DNA of 64,000 nt from Nodosilinea sp. P-1105 (lineage in GTDB: Bacteria; Cyanobacteriota; Cyanobacteriia; Phormidesmidales; Phormidesmidaceae). Of the stretch, positions 1 to 8,537 are shown piece by piece. The stretch spans positions 46,893 to 110,892 of the forward strand of contig NZ_SMDQ01000013.1 in the NCBI RefSeq assembly GCF_012911975.1, read 5' to 3'. Positions within the stretch are counted from its first letter, which is position 1. Every line of letters starts with the position of its first letter. The notes under the pieces were generated by a model. It made no database searches, had not been told where the DNA came from, and saw only the letters and a program-made list of their open reading frames with translations. A program made the translations under genes and the position numbers.

Positions 1-337
1 AGGCTTCCCAGGCTAGCATCACCGCAATCAGCAGCAGAATTACACCGTTGACCAAGGCGGCCAGTCGATCATAATGGCCCCAGCGACGGCCTCGACGCAG
101 CAGAGACAGTCGAGTTAGCCAACTACCGCTTAAGGCCAAGGCGATCGCCCCAGCATCGGTCAACATATGGCCAGCGTCAGATTGCAAAGCCAGACTATGG
201 CTGTGATGCCCCACCAGCCACTCCACCAGGGCAAACCCCAGCACTAGGGCCAAAAATAACCCCAACCGTTGCCGGGTCTGGGGATTCAGTACCGGGTTAC
301 ATAGGGGAGATGGGCAAGAACTCAGTGGAGAAACCAT
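1..337 (-). CDS. Cation diffusion facilitator (CDF) transporter, N-terminal part, cut by window edge
   Basis: A membrane transporter of the CDF family, which exchanges divalent metal ions such as zinc, cobalt or iron for protons. The visible 112 residues read a short cytosolic N-terminus, TM1 (LGLFLALVLGFALVEWLVG), then TM2 with QSDAGHMLTDAGAIALAL, whose HxxxD pair is the CDF metal-site motif, then TM3 (AALVNGVILLLIAVMLAW). The RRGRRWGHYDR loop between TM2 and TM3 is typical of CzcD/ZitB-like members. The ATG at 337 is the first in frame. The C-terminal half lies outside the window, so metal specificity cannot be judged. Confidence 0.85.
   Translation of the reverse strand, partial: MVSPLSSCPSPLCNPVLNPQTRQRLGLFLALVLGFALVEWLVGHHSHSLALQSDAGHMLTDAGAIALALSGSWLTRLSLLRRGRRWGHYDRLAALVNGVILLLIAVMLAWEA
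141..148. repeat. HIP1 octamer GCGATCGC (representative)
   Basis: GCGATCGC is strongly over-represented here (also for example at 1209-1216), in genes and outside them. HIP1 abundance is a hallmark of cyanobacterial genomes. I did not count all copies. Confidence 0.95.
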
Positions 338-443
338 AAACTCATGGAATAGGACAGGTTGGGCCTAAAGTACTTGGTATTTTGGCATGGTTTTTAGCAG
401 ATGCACGCCTGAATAGACAGTTTGCGGATAGGCTGGGGAATAA

Positions 444-485
444 AGGCAGAAGGCAGAAAGCAGAAGGCAGAAAGCAGAAGGCAGA
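444..485 (+). repeat. Heptamer tandem repeat (AGGCAGA/AAGCAGA)x6
   Basis: Six consecutive 7-bp units alternate AGGCAGA and AAGCAGA. Arrays of degenerate heptamers are the short tandemly repeated repetitive (STRR) sequences known from cyanobacteria. A short piece of the same motif recurs near 2438-2452, upstream of the TonB-like gene. Confidence 0.9.
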
Positions 486-539
486 AGCAGAAAGGGGATC
501 CTGCTCTAAGGAACGTGGATCTTTTAAGGTGCAATGCTT

Positions 540-592
540 GTAGGTCAGGCAAGATGCCTGACCGTGGACAGCCGGGACGGCTATCCCACGTT
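540..592 (+). repeat. Dispersed two-hairpin intergenic element, copy 1
   Basis: Hairpin 1 is a perfect 8-bp stem GTCAGGCA/TGCCTGAC (544-551/555-562). Hairpin 2 pairs CGTGG (563-567) with CCACG (586-590), with an inner stem AGCC/GGCT (570-573/579-582). A gap-free relative lies at 33840-33892. The 15-bp near-palindrome GTGGGCAATGCCCAC follows at 621-635. The rest of 338-709 shows no gene I can support. Confidence 0.7.
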
Positions 593-709
593 ATTTTTCG
601 CAATCCTAAGCTTTCGTAGTGTGGGCAATGCCCACCACTCGGTAGAAAGTTTCCTAGATGTGATCTTAATGTACCCAGGTTTTGCTAACACCCTAAACAG
701 ACGTGGGCG

Positions 710-1432
710 ATGGTTCCCCTAAAACTATTGCTAATTCGCCATGGCCAGTCCCAGGGCAATGTGGATGGACGCCTGGAAGGGTGGCACTCAACCCCCCTGA
801 CGATCCTGGGACAGCAGCAGGCTATCGCCCTGGGGCAGCGGCTAGCCAAAATAGACTGGGATCCTACTCACATGTATTGCAGCCCGCTGCTCCGGGCAAC
901 AGCGACCCTAGCCGGCCTGCTGACTGGTTTTGCGGGTCAGTCGCAGGTGATGCCAGTGCCTCTACCCAACCGCATTCCGCTGCGCCAGGGCTCTGTGCCG
1001 ATCCAATTACGAGAAGACCTGAAAGAGCTGAATCAGGGTATCTTTAATGGCCTCACCTGGGCTGAAGCCCAAACCATAGCTCCCGATCTTTGCCACCACC
1101 TGGAAACCTGTCTGGACTGGCACCCCATTCCCCAGGCGGAAACCCCAGTACAGGGAGCCAGGCGAGCCCAACAATTTGTTGATCACCTGTTAGGCCAACA
1201 TCGCAACGGCGATCGCGTTTGGGTGATCAGCCACCATGGCCTTCTGCAGCAGATGATTGCGGCTCTGATGGGCTGCGATCGCCCCTGGGGGTTAGCCATA
1301 GACCACACGGCGCTGTTTGAGTTCTGGCTGGACCGCGACCGTTGGTACGATCCTGGCGCCAACCGGTTTAACACAGCCCTGTGGCAAATTAAACGTTGGA
1401 ATGACAGCCACCATCTGAGTCAGCTGGACTAA
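710..1432 (+). CDS. Histidine phosphatase family protein (phosphoglycerate mutase-like)
   Basis: A 240-residue cytosolic member of the histidine phosphatase superfamily. The catalytic RHG motif sits at residues 10-12 (LLLIRHGQSQGN), followed by the usual LTxxGxxQA segment (LTILGQQQAIALGQRL). A second conserved histidine occurs late in VWVISHHGLLQQM, and the central CSPLLRATATLAG matches the family's SxxxRAxxTA block. Family members act on phosphoglycerates, sugar phosphates or phosphoproteins; the substrate here cannot be told. The stop overlaps the convergent TonB-like gene by 4 bp. No strong ribosome binding site is visible, but the motif position fixes the start. Confidence 0.85.
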   Translation: MVPLKLLLIRHGQSQGNVDGRLEGWHSTPLTILGQQQAIALGQRLAKIDWDPTHMYCSPLLRATATLAGLLTGFAGQSQVMPVPLPNRIPLRQGSVPIQLREDLKELNQGIFNGLTWAEAQTIAPDLCHHLETCLDWHPIPQAETPVQGARRAQQFVDHLLGQHRNGDRVWVISHHGLLQQMIAALMGCDRPWGLAIDHTALFEFWLDRDRWYDPGANRFNTALWQIKRWNDSHHLSQLD

Positions 1433-2427
1433 AACGGCATCTGCACCTGGGTTTCCAGCACATAATCCGTAGAGGGTAGGGGGGTGCCGCCGACGGAGGC
1501 GGGCTCCACCTGTAGAGCCTGGCGCACCACACAGCTCACTAACTCATCCAGGGCTGAGTTACCACTACTTTGCACCACCGTTGTATAGGAAATTTCTCCG
1601 CTAGCCTCCACCCGAATACGTAAATTCACCTGACCAGAGGTTAGGGCTGAGCTGTCCCCAGCGGCCTGACACCCCGCAGGTAGCGGGTCTAGGGAAATCC
1701 TGGTCGTCCCAGTCAGGCGAGGTGGCGAATCAGGAATATCCCTCGCCTGTTGTTCTTGAACAATTCTTAGGGCTTGCAGTTGGCCCCCGGTTTCGCTGGC
1801 CCCACCACCAGGGGCAGACGGCCGGGGCGGAGCAGGGGACGGCGTTGTTGGCGGAGACGAGACCGGCGGCGGCGAGTCTACCGGAGGACGGGGGGCAGGG
1901 GCCTCTGATGTGGCCCCTGTAGGGGGTGCCGGAGAAGGCTCAGCCGGGAGCGTCGGAGTTACTGGAGGACGGGGGGCCACCTCTGGGGCTGGGGTCGCAG
2001 GGGGCGGATCCACCGGAGCCGGAGTCGCAGGGGAAGAGGAGGCTGGTGGCGATGGGGCGGTTGGCAGTGAGGATGCCACCTCTGGCGGCGGTTCCACTGG
2101 ATTTGGAGGGGCGGGGTCTGCGGCAGACTCAGGGGGCGGGGTCACCGCCGGTTCTGATTCGGCACCTGAGGTATTCCTGGGGGTCAGATCTGGAGGTATT
2201 GGATCCACCTCCCCTGAATAGGCTGCCGGTTCTGAATCAGGGGCCAGGGTTAACAGCTGGATGGGGGGCGAGGTAGCCAACTCATCGACTGCGGATCGCG
2301 TTTCCAACACTGGGCGTAGTAAGGCCAGGGCTGTGCCATGGACCAACAGAGAGGCGATCGCCGCCAGGGGCCAAAGCAGTTTTGGATCGCGGTACTGGCT
2401 AACGGTGGTCAGAAAGGAAATATGCAT
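1429..2427 (-). CDS. TonB-family protein (energy transducer-like) with long proline-rich linker
   Basis: About 332 residues: an N-terminal transmembrane anchor (LLWPLAAIASLLVHGTALAL), a long Pro/Ala/Ser-rich linker, and a C-terminal domain with GQVNLRIRVEASGEI followed by SGNSALDELV, which fits the TonB C-terminal fold. Such proteins span the periplasm and couple inner-membrane energy to outer-membrane receptors. I chose ATG 2427 because the longer frame to 2523 runs through repeat and hairpin DNA and encodes an unlikely 32-residue leader. No ExbB/ExbD neighbour is present. The linker is highly GC-rich, which creates long spurious open frames on the other strand. Confidence 0.75.
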   Translation of the reverse strand: MHISFLTTVSQYRDPKLLWPLAAIASLLVHGTALALLRPVLETRSAVDELATSPPIQLLTLAPDSEPAAYSGEVDPIPPDLTPRNTSGAESEPAVTPPPESAADPAPPNPVEPPPEVASSLPTAPSPPASSSPATPAPVDPPPATPAPEVAPRPPVTPTLPAEPSPAPPTGATSEAPAPRPPVDSPPPVSSPPTTPSPAPPRPSAPGGGASETGGQLQALRIVQEQQARDIPDSPPRLTGTTRISLDPLPAGCQAAGDSSALTSGQVNLRIRVEASGEISYTTVVQSSGNSALDELVSCVVRQALQVEPASVGGTPLPSTDYVLETQVQMPF

Positions 2428-2472
2428 ACCCTGGTGCAGAAAGGCAGAAGGCAATAGAGTTATGCTTGTGTA

Positions 2473-2505
2473 CAGTGCCCATTCCTCAACAGCTGATGGG
2501 CACTG
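2473..2505. repeat. 10-bp perfect inverted repeat
   Basis: CAGTGCCCAT (2473-2482) and ATGGGCACTG (2496-2505) surround a 13-nt loop. There is no U-run after it, so it looks like a dispersed palindrome rather than a terminator. The remaining 2428-2779 stretch shows no supported gene. Confidence 0.7.
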
Positions 2506-2779
2506 GCAAGGCCCTTTGCCCATCCTACATCAAGGGAAAATCTTTCCTAGCGATCACCTAAGTCGGCGAACCAGCCCTGACACCTTTAGCAACGGTAGCC
2601 ATAGTTTTGCCAGGCAGTACTCAGTGCTACGGAACGATAGACTGAAAGGGCGATCGCGTTAGTACCCTTCATATCCTAATGAATTGCTAAGCAGGCGTGG
2701 GCAGAATTAACCCCAGAACTGGGCACAACTCTTAGCAGACAGGGTATAGTTTCTTCAAGGACATGTATCGTGCTGACTG

Positions 2780-3388
2780 ATGGCTTCCTTCGAACCTCGT
2801 CTATCCTTTCCATTGGCAGCCGATTCCCTTGGCGCCAGCCTGGCTACCGAACCCAGCTCGAATCCCCTAATTCGGCCGGCTGCGCCACAGGATGTGACGC
2901 AGCTAACTCACCTGCTAGCTACTAGCTTTTATGCGGACTGTGGCTGGAAGCGGTTGATCTTTCCGGTGCTAAAGCTTGGCATTCAGGAGGATCTGAAGCA
3001 GCGGTTGACCTACACCAAACCTAACTATGCTTGCCTGGCGGCCTATAGTGCCGCCGAGGGAGTAGTCGCTGGCACCGTAGAGATCTCCCAGCGCCAGTCT
3101 TGGCCGTGGCAAGGATTACCCAGCTCCTATGGGTATCTGTCTAACTTAGCTGTGGATCGTACCTTTCGCCGCCAGGGCATTGCCAAAGCCCTGCTGGCCC
3201 ACTGCGATCGCCTTGCTCAACATTGGTCAGTGGCGGACTTGTATCTGCATGTGATGGAAGATAACCTGCAAGCCCGTCGCCTCTATCAATTTGCTGGGTT
3301 TCGCTTGTGCCGGGTTGAGGAAAGTCCAGCCACTTGGTTCGGACTGCAGGCCCGTCGGATGTTACTGCATAAGGCGATCGCCCTCTAA
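2780..3388 (+). CDS. GNAT family N-acetyltransferase
   Basis: A 202-residue acetyl-CoA-dependent acetyltransferase. The N-terminal 30 residues are poorly conserved. The fold begins at IRPAAPQDVTQLTHLLA, a standard GNAT strand 1/helix 1. Motif A is LAVDRTFRRQGIAKALL, with the pyrophosphate loop RRQGIA at residues 130-135, and motif B is DNLQARRLYQFAGF. The acceptor (amine, protein N-terminus or small molecule) cannot be read from sequence. It stands alone, separated from the next gene by about 250 bp of AT-richer DNA without a recognisable feature. Confidence 0.85.
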   Translation: MASFEPRLSFPLAADSLGASLATEPSSNPLIRPAAPQDVTQLTHLLATSFYADCGWKRLIFPVLKLGIQEDLKQRLTYTKPNYACLAAYSAAEGVVAGTVEISQRQSWPWQGLPSSYGYLSNLAVDRTFRRQGIAKALLAHCDRLAQHWSVADLYLHVMEDNLQARRLYQFAGFRLCRVEESPATWFGLQARRMLLHKAIAL

Positions 3389-3639
3389 CTGTTATCGCAC
3401 CATAACAAATTCAAAAAGTTTTCCTGAAAATCAGCAGACTTTATGAAAACCTTAAAGTCATAGCGAGTAAATTCATTCGTTCTTTAGCAGCTCCTCAAGC
3501 TTTCGCGGGAAAGTTATAGGGACCTACTGTTTTAGAATAGAGGTTCAAAAAACCCTCTAAACTTAGCTTAGAGCTTTGGATAAACTCTAACGTTGACGGG
3601 ACGGTGACGAACCAATGTTGTCATTGTGAATGAGCAGGG

Positions 3640-4215
3640 ATGAGCCCATATTTTGAGCAAAACTTGGTAGGCCAATGGCATGGCAGTTCCCTAATCCCCC
3701 ATGGCAGCTATTCAGCTCGTCCAGGCCATCCTAACTATCCTCACCAAGGTATTTCCCTGGAACCCTCTCTGCTATCTGGGGGAGCGTCAGGTCTTGATGA
3801 TGACGACATTCTGGCCAAGACTCGGGGCAATGAGCTGTGGGTGGTCAACAGTCGTCGCCGCAATGGCCTGATTATTCACAAAGAGTTTTATACCGAATTT
3901 GCCGGTCCTGGTGCTGCCATTGGCGGTGGCCTCGATCAGGACTGTCGTGGGGTGATTTCCTTAGGAAATCTGTCGTTGATTTCGCCTAGCTCGGCCGAAG
4001 CACAGCAAAAGGCTCTGCGAATTCGGTTGCAGTGGATCCGCTTAACCCAAAATTTCACAGATAAGCCGGTGCCCATTGACCGAGCCCGCATGATCTTAGA
4101 GCAGTTTAAAAGCTACTTTGACCAGACCATAGTTGATCAGGTCCCCGATGAGGCCTTTGCCCTACTGGTTGGCGTATTGCCCTATACGGTTCGCCACGCT
4201 AGGGCTCTGGTATGA
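3640..4215 (+). CDS. Unknown protein, 191 aa
   Basis: I do not recognise this family. The protein is soluble, without signal peptide or membrane segment. It has an N-terminal Gly/Ser/Pro-rich portion (LIPHGSYSARPGHPNYPHQG), an acidic DDDD patch near residue 53, a compact central part (NELWVVNSRRRNGLIIHKEF) and a helical C-terminus ending in LLVGVLPYTVRHARALV. Codon use and GcgatcgC-type sequence match neighbouring genes, so it looks native. The ATG at 3640 is the first in frame; in-frame GTG upstream is followed by a stop. It is most likely a cyanobacterial conserved hypothetical, but that is inference. Confidence 0.65.
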   Translation: MSPYFEQNLVGQWHGSSLIPHGSYSARPGHPNYPHQGISLEPSLLSGGASGLDDDDILAKTRGNELWVVNSRRRNGLIIHKEFYTEFAGPGAAIGGGLDQDCRGVISLGNLSLISPSSAEAQQKALRIRLQWIRLTQNFTDKPVPIDRARMILEQFKSYFDQTIVDQVPDEAFALLVGVLPYTVRHARALV

Positions 4216-4239
4216 GCATCACGGTCGAGCTCTAGTGGC

Positions 4240-4350
4240 CAGTCAATCTGATACTGACGGGATTTTTGACCTGGGGTTCACGGTATACGACTGGCCGTGA
4301 GCCGTAAGCCCTTTTATCAGCCGATCATTTTTAATTTGACAGACCACTAA
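4240..4350. repeat. Dispersed intergenic repeat family (CAGTCAATCTGAT...TTCACGG...CCGTGA), copy A
   Basis: This stretch starts CAGTCAATCTGATACTGACGG, continues to GGTTCACGG, then GGCCGTGAGCCGTAAGCCC, and ends near TTTGACAGACCACTAA. Diverged copies with the same order of blocks lie at 31703-31825 and 34393-34525. The TTCACGG/CCGTGA(A) parts are inverted and could form a stem. The distal end runs into the stop codon of the aminotransferase gene. Confidence 0.65.
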
Positions 4351-5471
4351 TTTGGTACCTGACGCAAATGGGCCAGCGTACGTTGGTTTTCGGCTGGGCT
4401 GCCCACCGTAATCCTGAGGCCACCGCCAGTGTGACGAATTAATGTACCCTGGGCTTTCAATGCTTGGAAATAGTGGGCTAGAGCCGCTTCCATGGGCATC
4501 TGGGACGGGTGGGGGCGAGCGTAAATAAAGTTGGCCACACTCGGCCACACCCGCAATGCCGTCTGCTGCGTAATGCCCTGCATTAACCCGTCCCGCTGGG
4601 CCTGGATTTCGGGAATCACCGCCAGCAGTTCCTGGCGGTGGGCCAGCGCCAGGGAAGCGGCGGCCTGGGTGGTGCTGGGCAGGTTATAGGGCAACCGTAC
4701 TTTTTCGAGGGCCGCAATTAACTCCGGGTTGGCCACGGCATAGCCAACCCGATAGGCAGCGAGGCGAAAGGCTTTTGAAAAGGTGCGCAGTACCACCCAG
4801 TTGGGGCGGCTTAGCCCATCAGTCACGGTGGTCTGCTGGCTGAACTCGAAATACGCTTCGTCCACCACCACCAAAATGTGGTCGGGCAGCTGCCGTAGCC
4901 AAGCCAGCTCGGCCTCGGTCAGGCCATTACCGGTGGGGGAATTGGGGTGCACCATAAACACCGCTCGCACTGGCACTCCCTGGGGATGCTCAATCGCCTG
5001 CTGAGCCGCATCCAAATCTGTGGCAAAGCTGTCATCGTGTCGCCCCACAGTGACCACCGGGATGCCCAAGGTACGGGCTAAGATGCCGTACATAGAAAAT
5101 GTGGGATTGGCGACCAGTACTGCCCCTTCGCCTCCAACACAGGTGGCAATCAATAAGGAGCGAATCAATTCATCAGACCCATTGCCCACAGATATGTGAT
5201 CGGCGGTTAACCCATGGGTAATGGCTTCACTGACATAGGCGGCGATCGCGTCCTTCAGGGCTCCATGACCACCATCAGGGTAGCGGTTAGCCGCAATATC
5301 CTGCTGGGCCATCCAGGCCAGTTTCTCCTTTAGCGCCTGGGGTAAATCGTAAGGGCACTCGTTGGTGTCCAGAGGATCTAAATAGGCTGGGGTGATCGCA
5401 TCAGCAGCCCCAGGGTGAGGGGTATAGGCCGCCAGTTGAACCACATCAGACCGCAGGAAAGGCAAGGGCAT
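4347..5471 (-). CDS. hisC: Histidinol-phosphate aminotransferase-type PLP enzyme
   Basis: A 374-residue fold-type I aminotransferase. HisC converts imidazole acetol phosphate and glutamate to histidinol phosphate and 2-oxoglutarate. Visible features are [11 protein letters not shown] near the N-terminus, NRYPDGG, the GNGSDELI phosphate-side loop, N177 in HPNSPTG, D204/Y207 in [10 protein letters not shown], and the PLP lysine K233 in TFSKAFRLA followed by RVGYAVA. The length fits HisC. Cyanobacteria often carry more than one HisC-like gene, so assignment to histidine rather than aromatic amino acid synthesis rests on overall similarity. The gene is monocistronic, with repeat DNA on both sides. 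Confidence 0.82.
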   Translation of the reverse strand: MPLPFLRSDVVQLAAYTPHPGAADAITPAYLDPLDTNECPYDLPQALKEKLAWMAQQDIAANRYPDGGHGALKDAIAAYVSEAITHGLTADHISVGNGSDELIRSLLIATCVGGEGAVLVANPTFSMYGILARTLGIPVVTVGRHDDSFATDLDAAQQAIEHPQGVPVRAVFMVHPNSPTGNGLTEAELAWLRQLPDHILVVVDEAYFEFSQQTTVTDGLSRPNWVVLRTFSKAFRLAAYRVGYAVANPELIAALEKVRLPYNLPSTTQAAASLALAHRQELLAVIPEIQAQRDGLMQGITQQTALRVWPSVANFIYARPHPSQMPMEAALAHYFQALKAQGTLIRHTGGGLRITVGSPAENQRTLAHLRQVPN

Positions 5472-5526
5472 GGGGGGAGGGGGGAAGGGGTTGACTTGAT
5501 TATTATTGCAGAGGGAGGGGGGGAGT

Positions 5527-5610
5527 GATGGGTGGATGGGTGGATGGGTGGATTTTGGATTTTGGATTTTGGATTTTGGATTCTCCTTTTTCGTTTTTCG
5601 TTCTTCAACA
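5527..5610 (+). repeat. Octamer (GGTGGATG) and heptamer (GGATTTT) arrays plus TTTTTCG tail
   Basis: Three GGTGGATG-like octamers (about 5527-5550) lead into four and a half GGATTTT heptamers (5550-5583), then a TTTTTCGTTTTTCGTTCTTC tail. The same chain of parts recurs at 16810-17170 (reverse) and 23790-23995. It lies between the divergent hisC-like gene and the UbiB-family kinase, so promoters of both genes may be embedded in it. Confidence 0.85.
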
Positions 5611-5693
5611 ACCCTGAAGACAGGTACGGAAGTCTGCCCTGGGTAAAATCGGCAACCCCGTTACAATAGTTTACGGGAATGTAATTTGGTTTA

Positions 5694-7784
5694 ATGACTG
5701 TGACTGTCCGTCTGCCCCTAACCTCCTCTGAGCGTGCTATGGCTGATAATTTGACCCAAAATTCGACTCAGCCGTCCGGCCATGCCGTAGATGCCGCTGC
5801 AATTACGGTGACGGGGGAGGTGCTGACGGAGCCAGCGACCGCATCTTCCCATGCCGCTGTCAGCCAGGCCACGACGGGATTGCCCCAAAAACCCCAAGAC
5901 CCTTTTGAAGAGTTTGCCTACGACCCAGAGGCGATCGCCACCTACTATGGTCGGCGTCCCTTTCTGGTGGCGACCCGGTTTGTGGCCATTTTGCTGCCCT
6001 TGATCAGCTTCTATGTGCGGCTGTGGCTAGACCGGCAACGGGGTAGAAGTGCCCAAAACGAGCAACTGCGAGCAGTGCAACTGCGAGAGATGCTGACTAA
6101 CCTGGGACCAGCCTATATCAAAATTGGTCAGGCCCTGTCGACCCGGCCAGATCTGGTGCCTCCTTTATTTTTAGACGAACTGACCCAACTGCAAGATCAG
6201 CTTCCCCCCTTCGCCAACGACATTGCCTTTCGCTTCATTGAAGAAGAGTTGGGTGCCCCACCCCACGAGGTTTACGCCGAGTTATCGGCCGATCCGGTAG
6301 CTGCCGCCTCCCTGGGCCAGGTCTATAAGGGCAAACTTAAAACCGGTGAAGCGGTGGCCGTGAAAGTGCAACGGCCTGGCCTAGCCAAGCGCATTACCCT
6401 CGATCTATTTATTCTGCGCCAGTTAGCCAAGTTTGCCACTTACCGCATCGACCAAATTCGCAGCGACCTGGTCGCCATCATGGACGAATTTGGTGAGCGC
6501 ATCTTTGAAGAGATGGACTACACCCACGAGGGGCAAAACGCTCAACGCTTTGCAAAACTCTATGGTCACATTCCAGATATTTATGTGCCCCATATTTATC
6601 CCCAGTACACGGCCCGCCGGGTACTGACCATGGAGTGGATTGAGGGCACTAAGCTGACTAACATTGACTCCCTCGACCGCCAGGGGATTGACGCCACCCA
6701 CCTGATCGATGTGGGGGTGCAGTGTTCCCTACGCCAGCTGCTAGAGCACGGCTTTTTCCACGCCGACCCCCACCCCGGTAACCTGTTGGCCATGGCCGAT
6801 GGCAAGTTGGCTTATCTAGACTTTGGCATGATGAGCGAGGTCAAGCCCTACCAGCGCTACGGTTTGATTGAAGCGGTAGTGCATATGGTAAATCGCGACT
6901 TTGAGGGGCTGGCCAATGACTATATCAAGCTTGAGTTTCTCACCCCCGATACTGATCTCAGCCCGATTATCCCGGCTCTGGCGGAGGTCTTCAACAATGC
7001 CCTGGGGGCCAGCGTGGCGGAATTGAACTTCAAAAGTATCACGGACGAATTTTCGGCCTTGATGTATGAGTATCCTTTCCGGGTACCCGCCTACTATGCC
7101 CTGATCATTCGCTCCCTGGTGACCCTAGAGGGCATTGCCATCAACGTAGACCCTGAGTTTAAGGTGCTGAGCAAAGCCTATCCCTATGTGGCTAAGCGCC
7201 TACTCACCGATTCCTCTCCCCAATTGCGATCATCCTTACAGGATTTATTGTTTAAGGACGGCAGCTTTCGCTGGAACCGGCTAGAAAATCTGCTGCGCAA
7301 CGCTAAGGATAGCGATGACTACGATATGGATCAGGTGCTAGACCAAACCCTGGAGTTTTTGTTTTCGGAACGAGGGTCGTTTTTGCGCGATCGCATCGTC
7401 ACCGAACTGGTCAATGGCTTAGACCACCTGGGCCAAACCACCCTGCAGAACCTGACCACCTCCGTACAACGACGATTGGGCCTAAAGCCAGCGGCACCCG
7501 CGACAGAGACGGCAACCAATGGCAACGATGACCTGGCCCACTTAATGCGGATTCTGGACATTCTCAAAGACACCCAGGGGTTTGACCCCGCCCAGGTGGC
7601 GACTCGCATTCCGGCGATTTTATTTAAGCCTGAAACCCAAGCCATGGGGCAGCAGGTGATGTCGGGGTTAGCCCAGCGAGGCCTGGCCCGGCTAATTCGC
7701 AACCTACTGATCGCCGAAGCAGCCCCTAACCTAAATGGTGGTAGCCCCCAGTTGACCCCGGCCCCATCTAAGGCCATAACTTGA
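5694..7784 (+). CDS. ABC1/UbiB (AarF) family atypical kinase
   Basis: A 696-residue member of the ABC1K/UbiB family, membrane-associated protein-kinase-like ATPases linked to quinone and prenyl-lipid metabolism. The KxGQ signature is at 143-146 (AYIKIGQALSTRPDL), the Ala-rich nucleotide loop at 203-213 (AAASLGQVYKG), the VAVK lysine at 224, HADPHPGN at 356-363, and the DFG-like DFGMM at 376-380. A hydrophobic segment (VAILLPLISFYV) precedes the kinase core, and the C-terminal 200 residues are helical. ATG 5694 gives a 65-residue poorly conserved leader; an internal ATG at 5739 is an alternative start. Cyanobacteria carry several paralogues, so no specific symbol is given. Confidence 0.88.
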   Translation: MTVTVRLPLTSSERAMADNLTQNSTQPSGHAVDAAAITVTGEVLTEPATASSHAAVSQATTGLPQKPQDPFEEFAYDPEAIATYYGRRPFLVATRFVAILLPLISFYVRLWLDRQRGRSAQNEQLRAVQLREMLTNLGPAYIKIGQALSTRPDLVPPLFLDELTQLQDQLPPFANDIAFRFIEEELGAPPHEVYAELSADPVAAASLGQVYKGKLKTGEAVAVKVQRPGLAKRITLDLFILRQLAKFATYRIDQIRSDLVAIMDEFGERIFEEMDYTHEGQNAQRFAKLYGHIPDIYVPHIYPQYTARRVLTMEWIEGTKLTNIDSLDRQGIDATHLIDVGVQCSLRQLLEHGFFHADPHPGNLLAMADGKLAYLDFGMMSEVKPYQRYGLIEAVVHMVNRDFEGLANDYIKLEFLTPDTDLSPIIPALAEVFNNALGASVAELNFKSITDEFSALMYEYPFRVPAYYALIIRSLVTLEGIAINVDPEFKVLSKAYPYVAKRLLTDSSPQLRSSLQDLLFKDGSFRWNRLENLLRNAKDSDDYDMDQVLDQTLEFLFSERGSFLRDRIVTELVNGLDHLGQTTLQNLTTSVQRRLGLKPAAPATETATNGNDDLAHLMRILDILKDTQGFDPAQVATRIPAILFKPETQAMGQQVMSGLAQRGLARLIRNLLIAEAAPNLNGGSPQLTPAPSKAIT

Positions 7785-7946
7785 GCTGGTAGTTTAGGCC
7801 CACCAATATCAAGTCTGTGATCGGCCGTTGCCGCTATACAATGCCGCTATACAATGAGAAGCGCTAGACCGCCGATCAGTCTCAAGGGTTGAGCCAATCT
7901 AGCTCTCGATGACCTTGGGGGGCAAACAGCGGCTGGCAGCAAACGG

Positions 7947-8534
7947 TTGGGAGAAAACGCCTTGTATCAGTGCCCCAAAGAAGGCAATGTCGACCTTCAA
8001 GATAGTCAGTTGGCCCCAGGATTAGCCGCCCATGCTTGCCCCAGTTGTGGTGGCAATTGGATTCCACCAGAAGCCTATGTGACCTGGCAACAGCCGCAGG
8101 TTGACCCAGATCAACCCATCCAGGTGTCACTGTTGCCCCTGTCCTTGCAGACACCGTTTCAACCCGCTCCCCTTGATAACCGAGCTGCCCTCTGCCCCGA
8201 CTGTCGCAGCTATTTAGTGCGGGGGCGAATCACGATTCAGCAAGGGGCCTTTTATGTGGAGCGCTGCCCTAACTGTAAAGGGATCTGGTGCGATGCCGGG
8301 GAATGGGAAATTTTGCAGCAGTTGGGGTTAGATACCCATATTGACTATATCTTTTCTGCCGATTGGCAAGCCCAGGTGCGAGAGCTAGAACACACAGAAC
8401 GGGAAAAACAAGCCACCCTCGATAAATTAGGCCCAGAGATTGCCCATCGCATCTTTGAATTGGCTGATCTGCTGGAGCAGCACCCCAATGGTGATTTTGG
8501 GGTCGCTTATTTAATGCGTCGATTTGAACAGTAG
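7947..8534 (+). CDS. TFIIB-type zinc-ribbon domain protein
   Basis: A 195-residue soluble protein with zinc-ribbon cysteines: C9, then C31-x2-C34 (ACPSCGGNWI), then a second ribbon C83-x2-C86 (LCPDCRS) and C107-x2-C110 (CPNCKGIWCDAGEW). The last matches the zf-TFIIB family's CxxCxGxWxDxGE signature. The C-terminus is helical and charged. No ATG lies in frame upstream, so a TTG start at 7947 (or TTG 7962) is assumed and is the weak point. It ends 3 bp before the ABC transporter ATPase gene and is probably co-transcribed with it. Function unknown. Confidence 0.75.
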   Translation: MGENALYQCPKEGNVDLQDSQLAPGLAAHACPSCGGNWIPPEAYVTWQQPQVDPDQPIQVSLLPLSLQTPFQPAPLDNRAALCPDCRSYLVRGRITIQQGAFYVERCPNCKGIWCDAGEWEILQQLGLDTHIDYIFSADWQAQVRELEHTEREKQATLDKLGPEIAHRIFELADLLEQHPNGDFGVAYLMRRFEQ

Positions 8535-8537
8535 ACA

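Noticed and set aside
1910..2221. Long glycine/serine-rich open frames antisense to the TonB-like gene
   Set aside because: They are the complement of its proline-rich linker and have no homology-like features or ribosome binding site.
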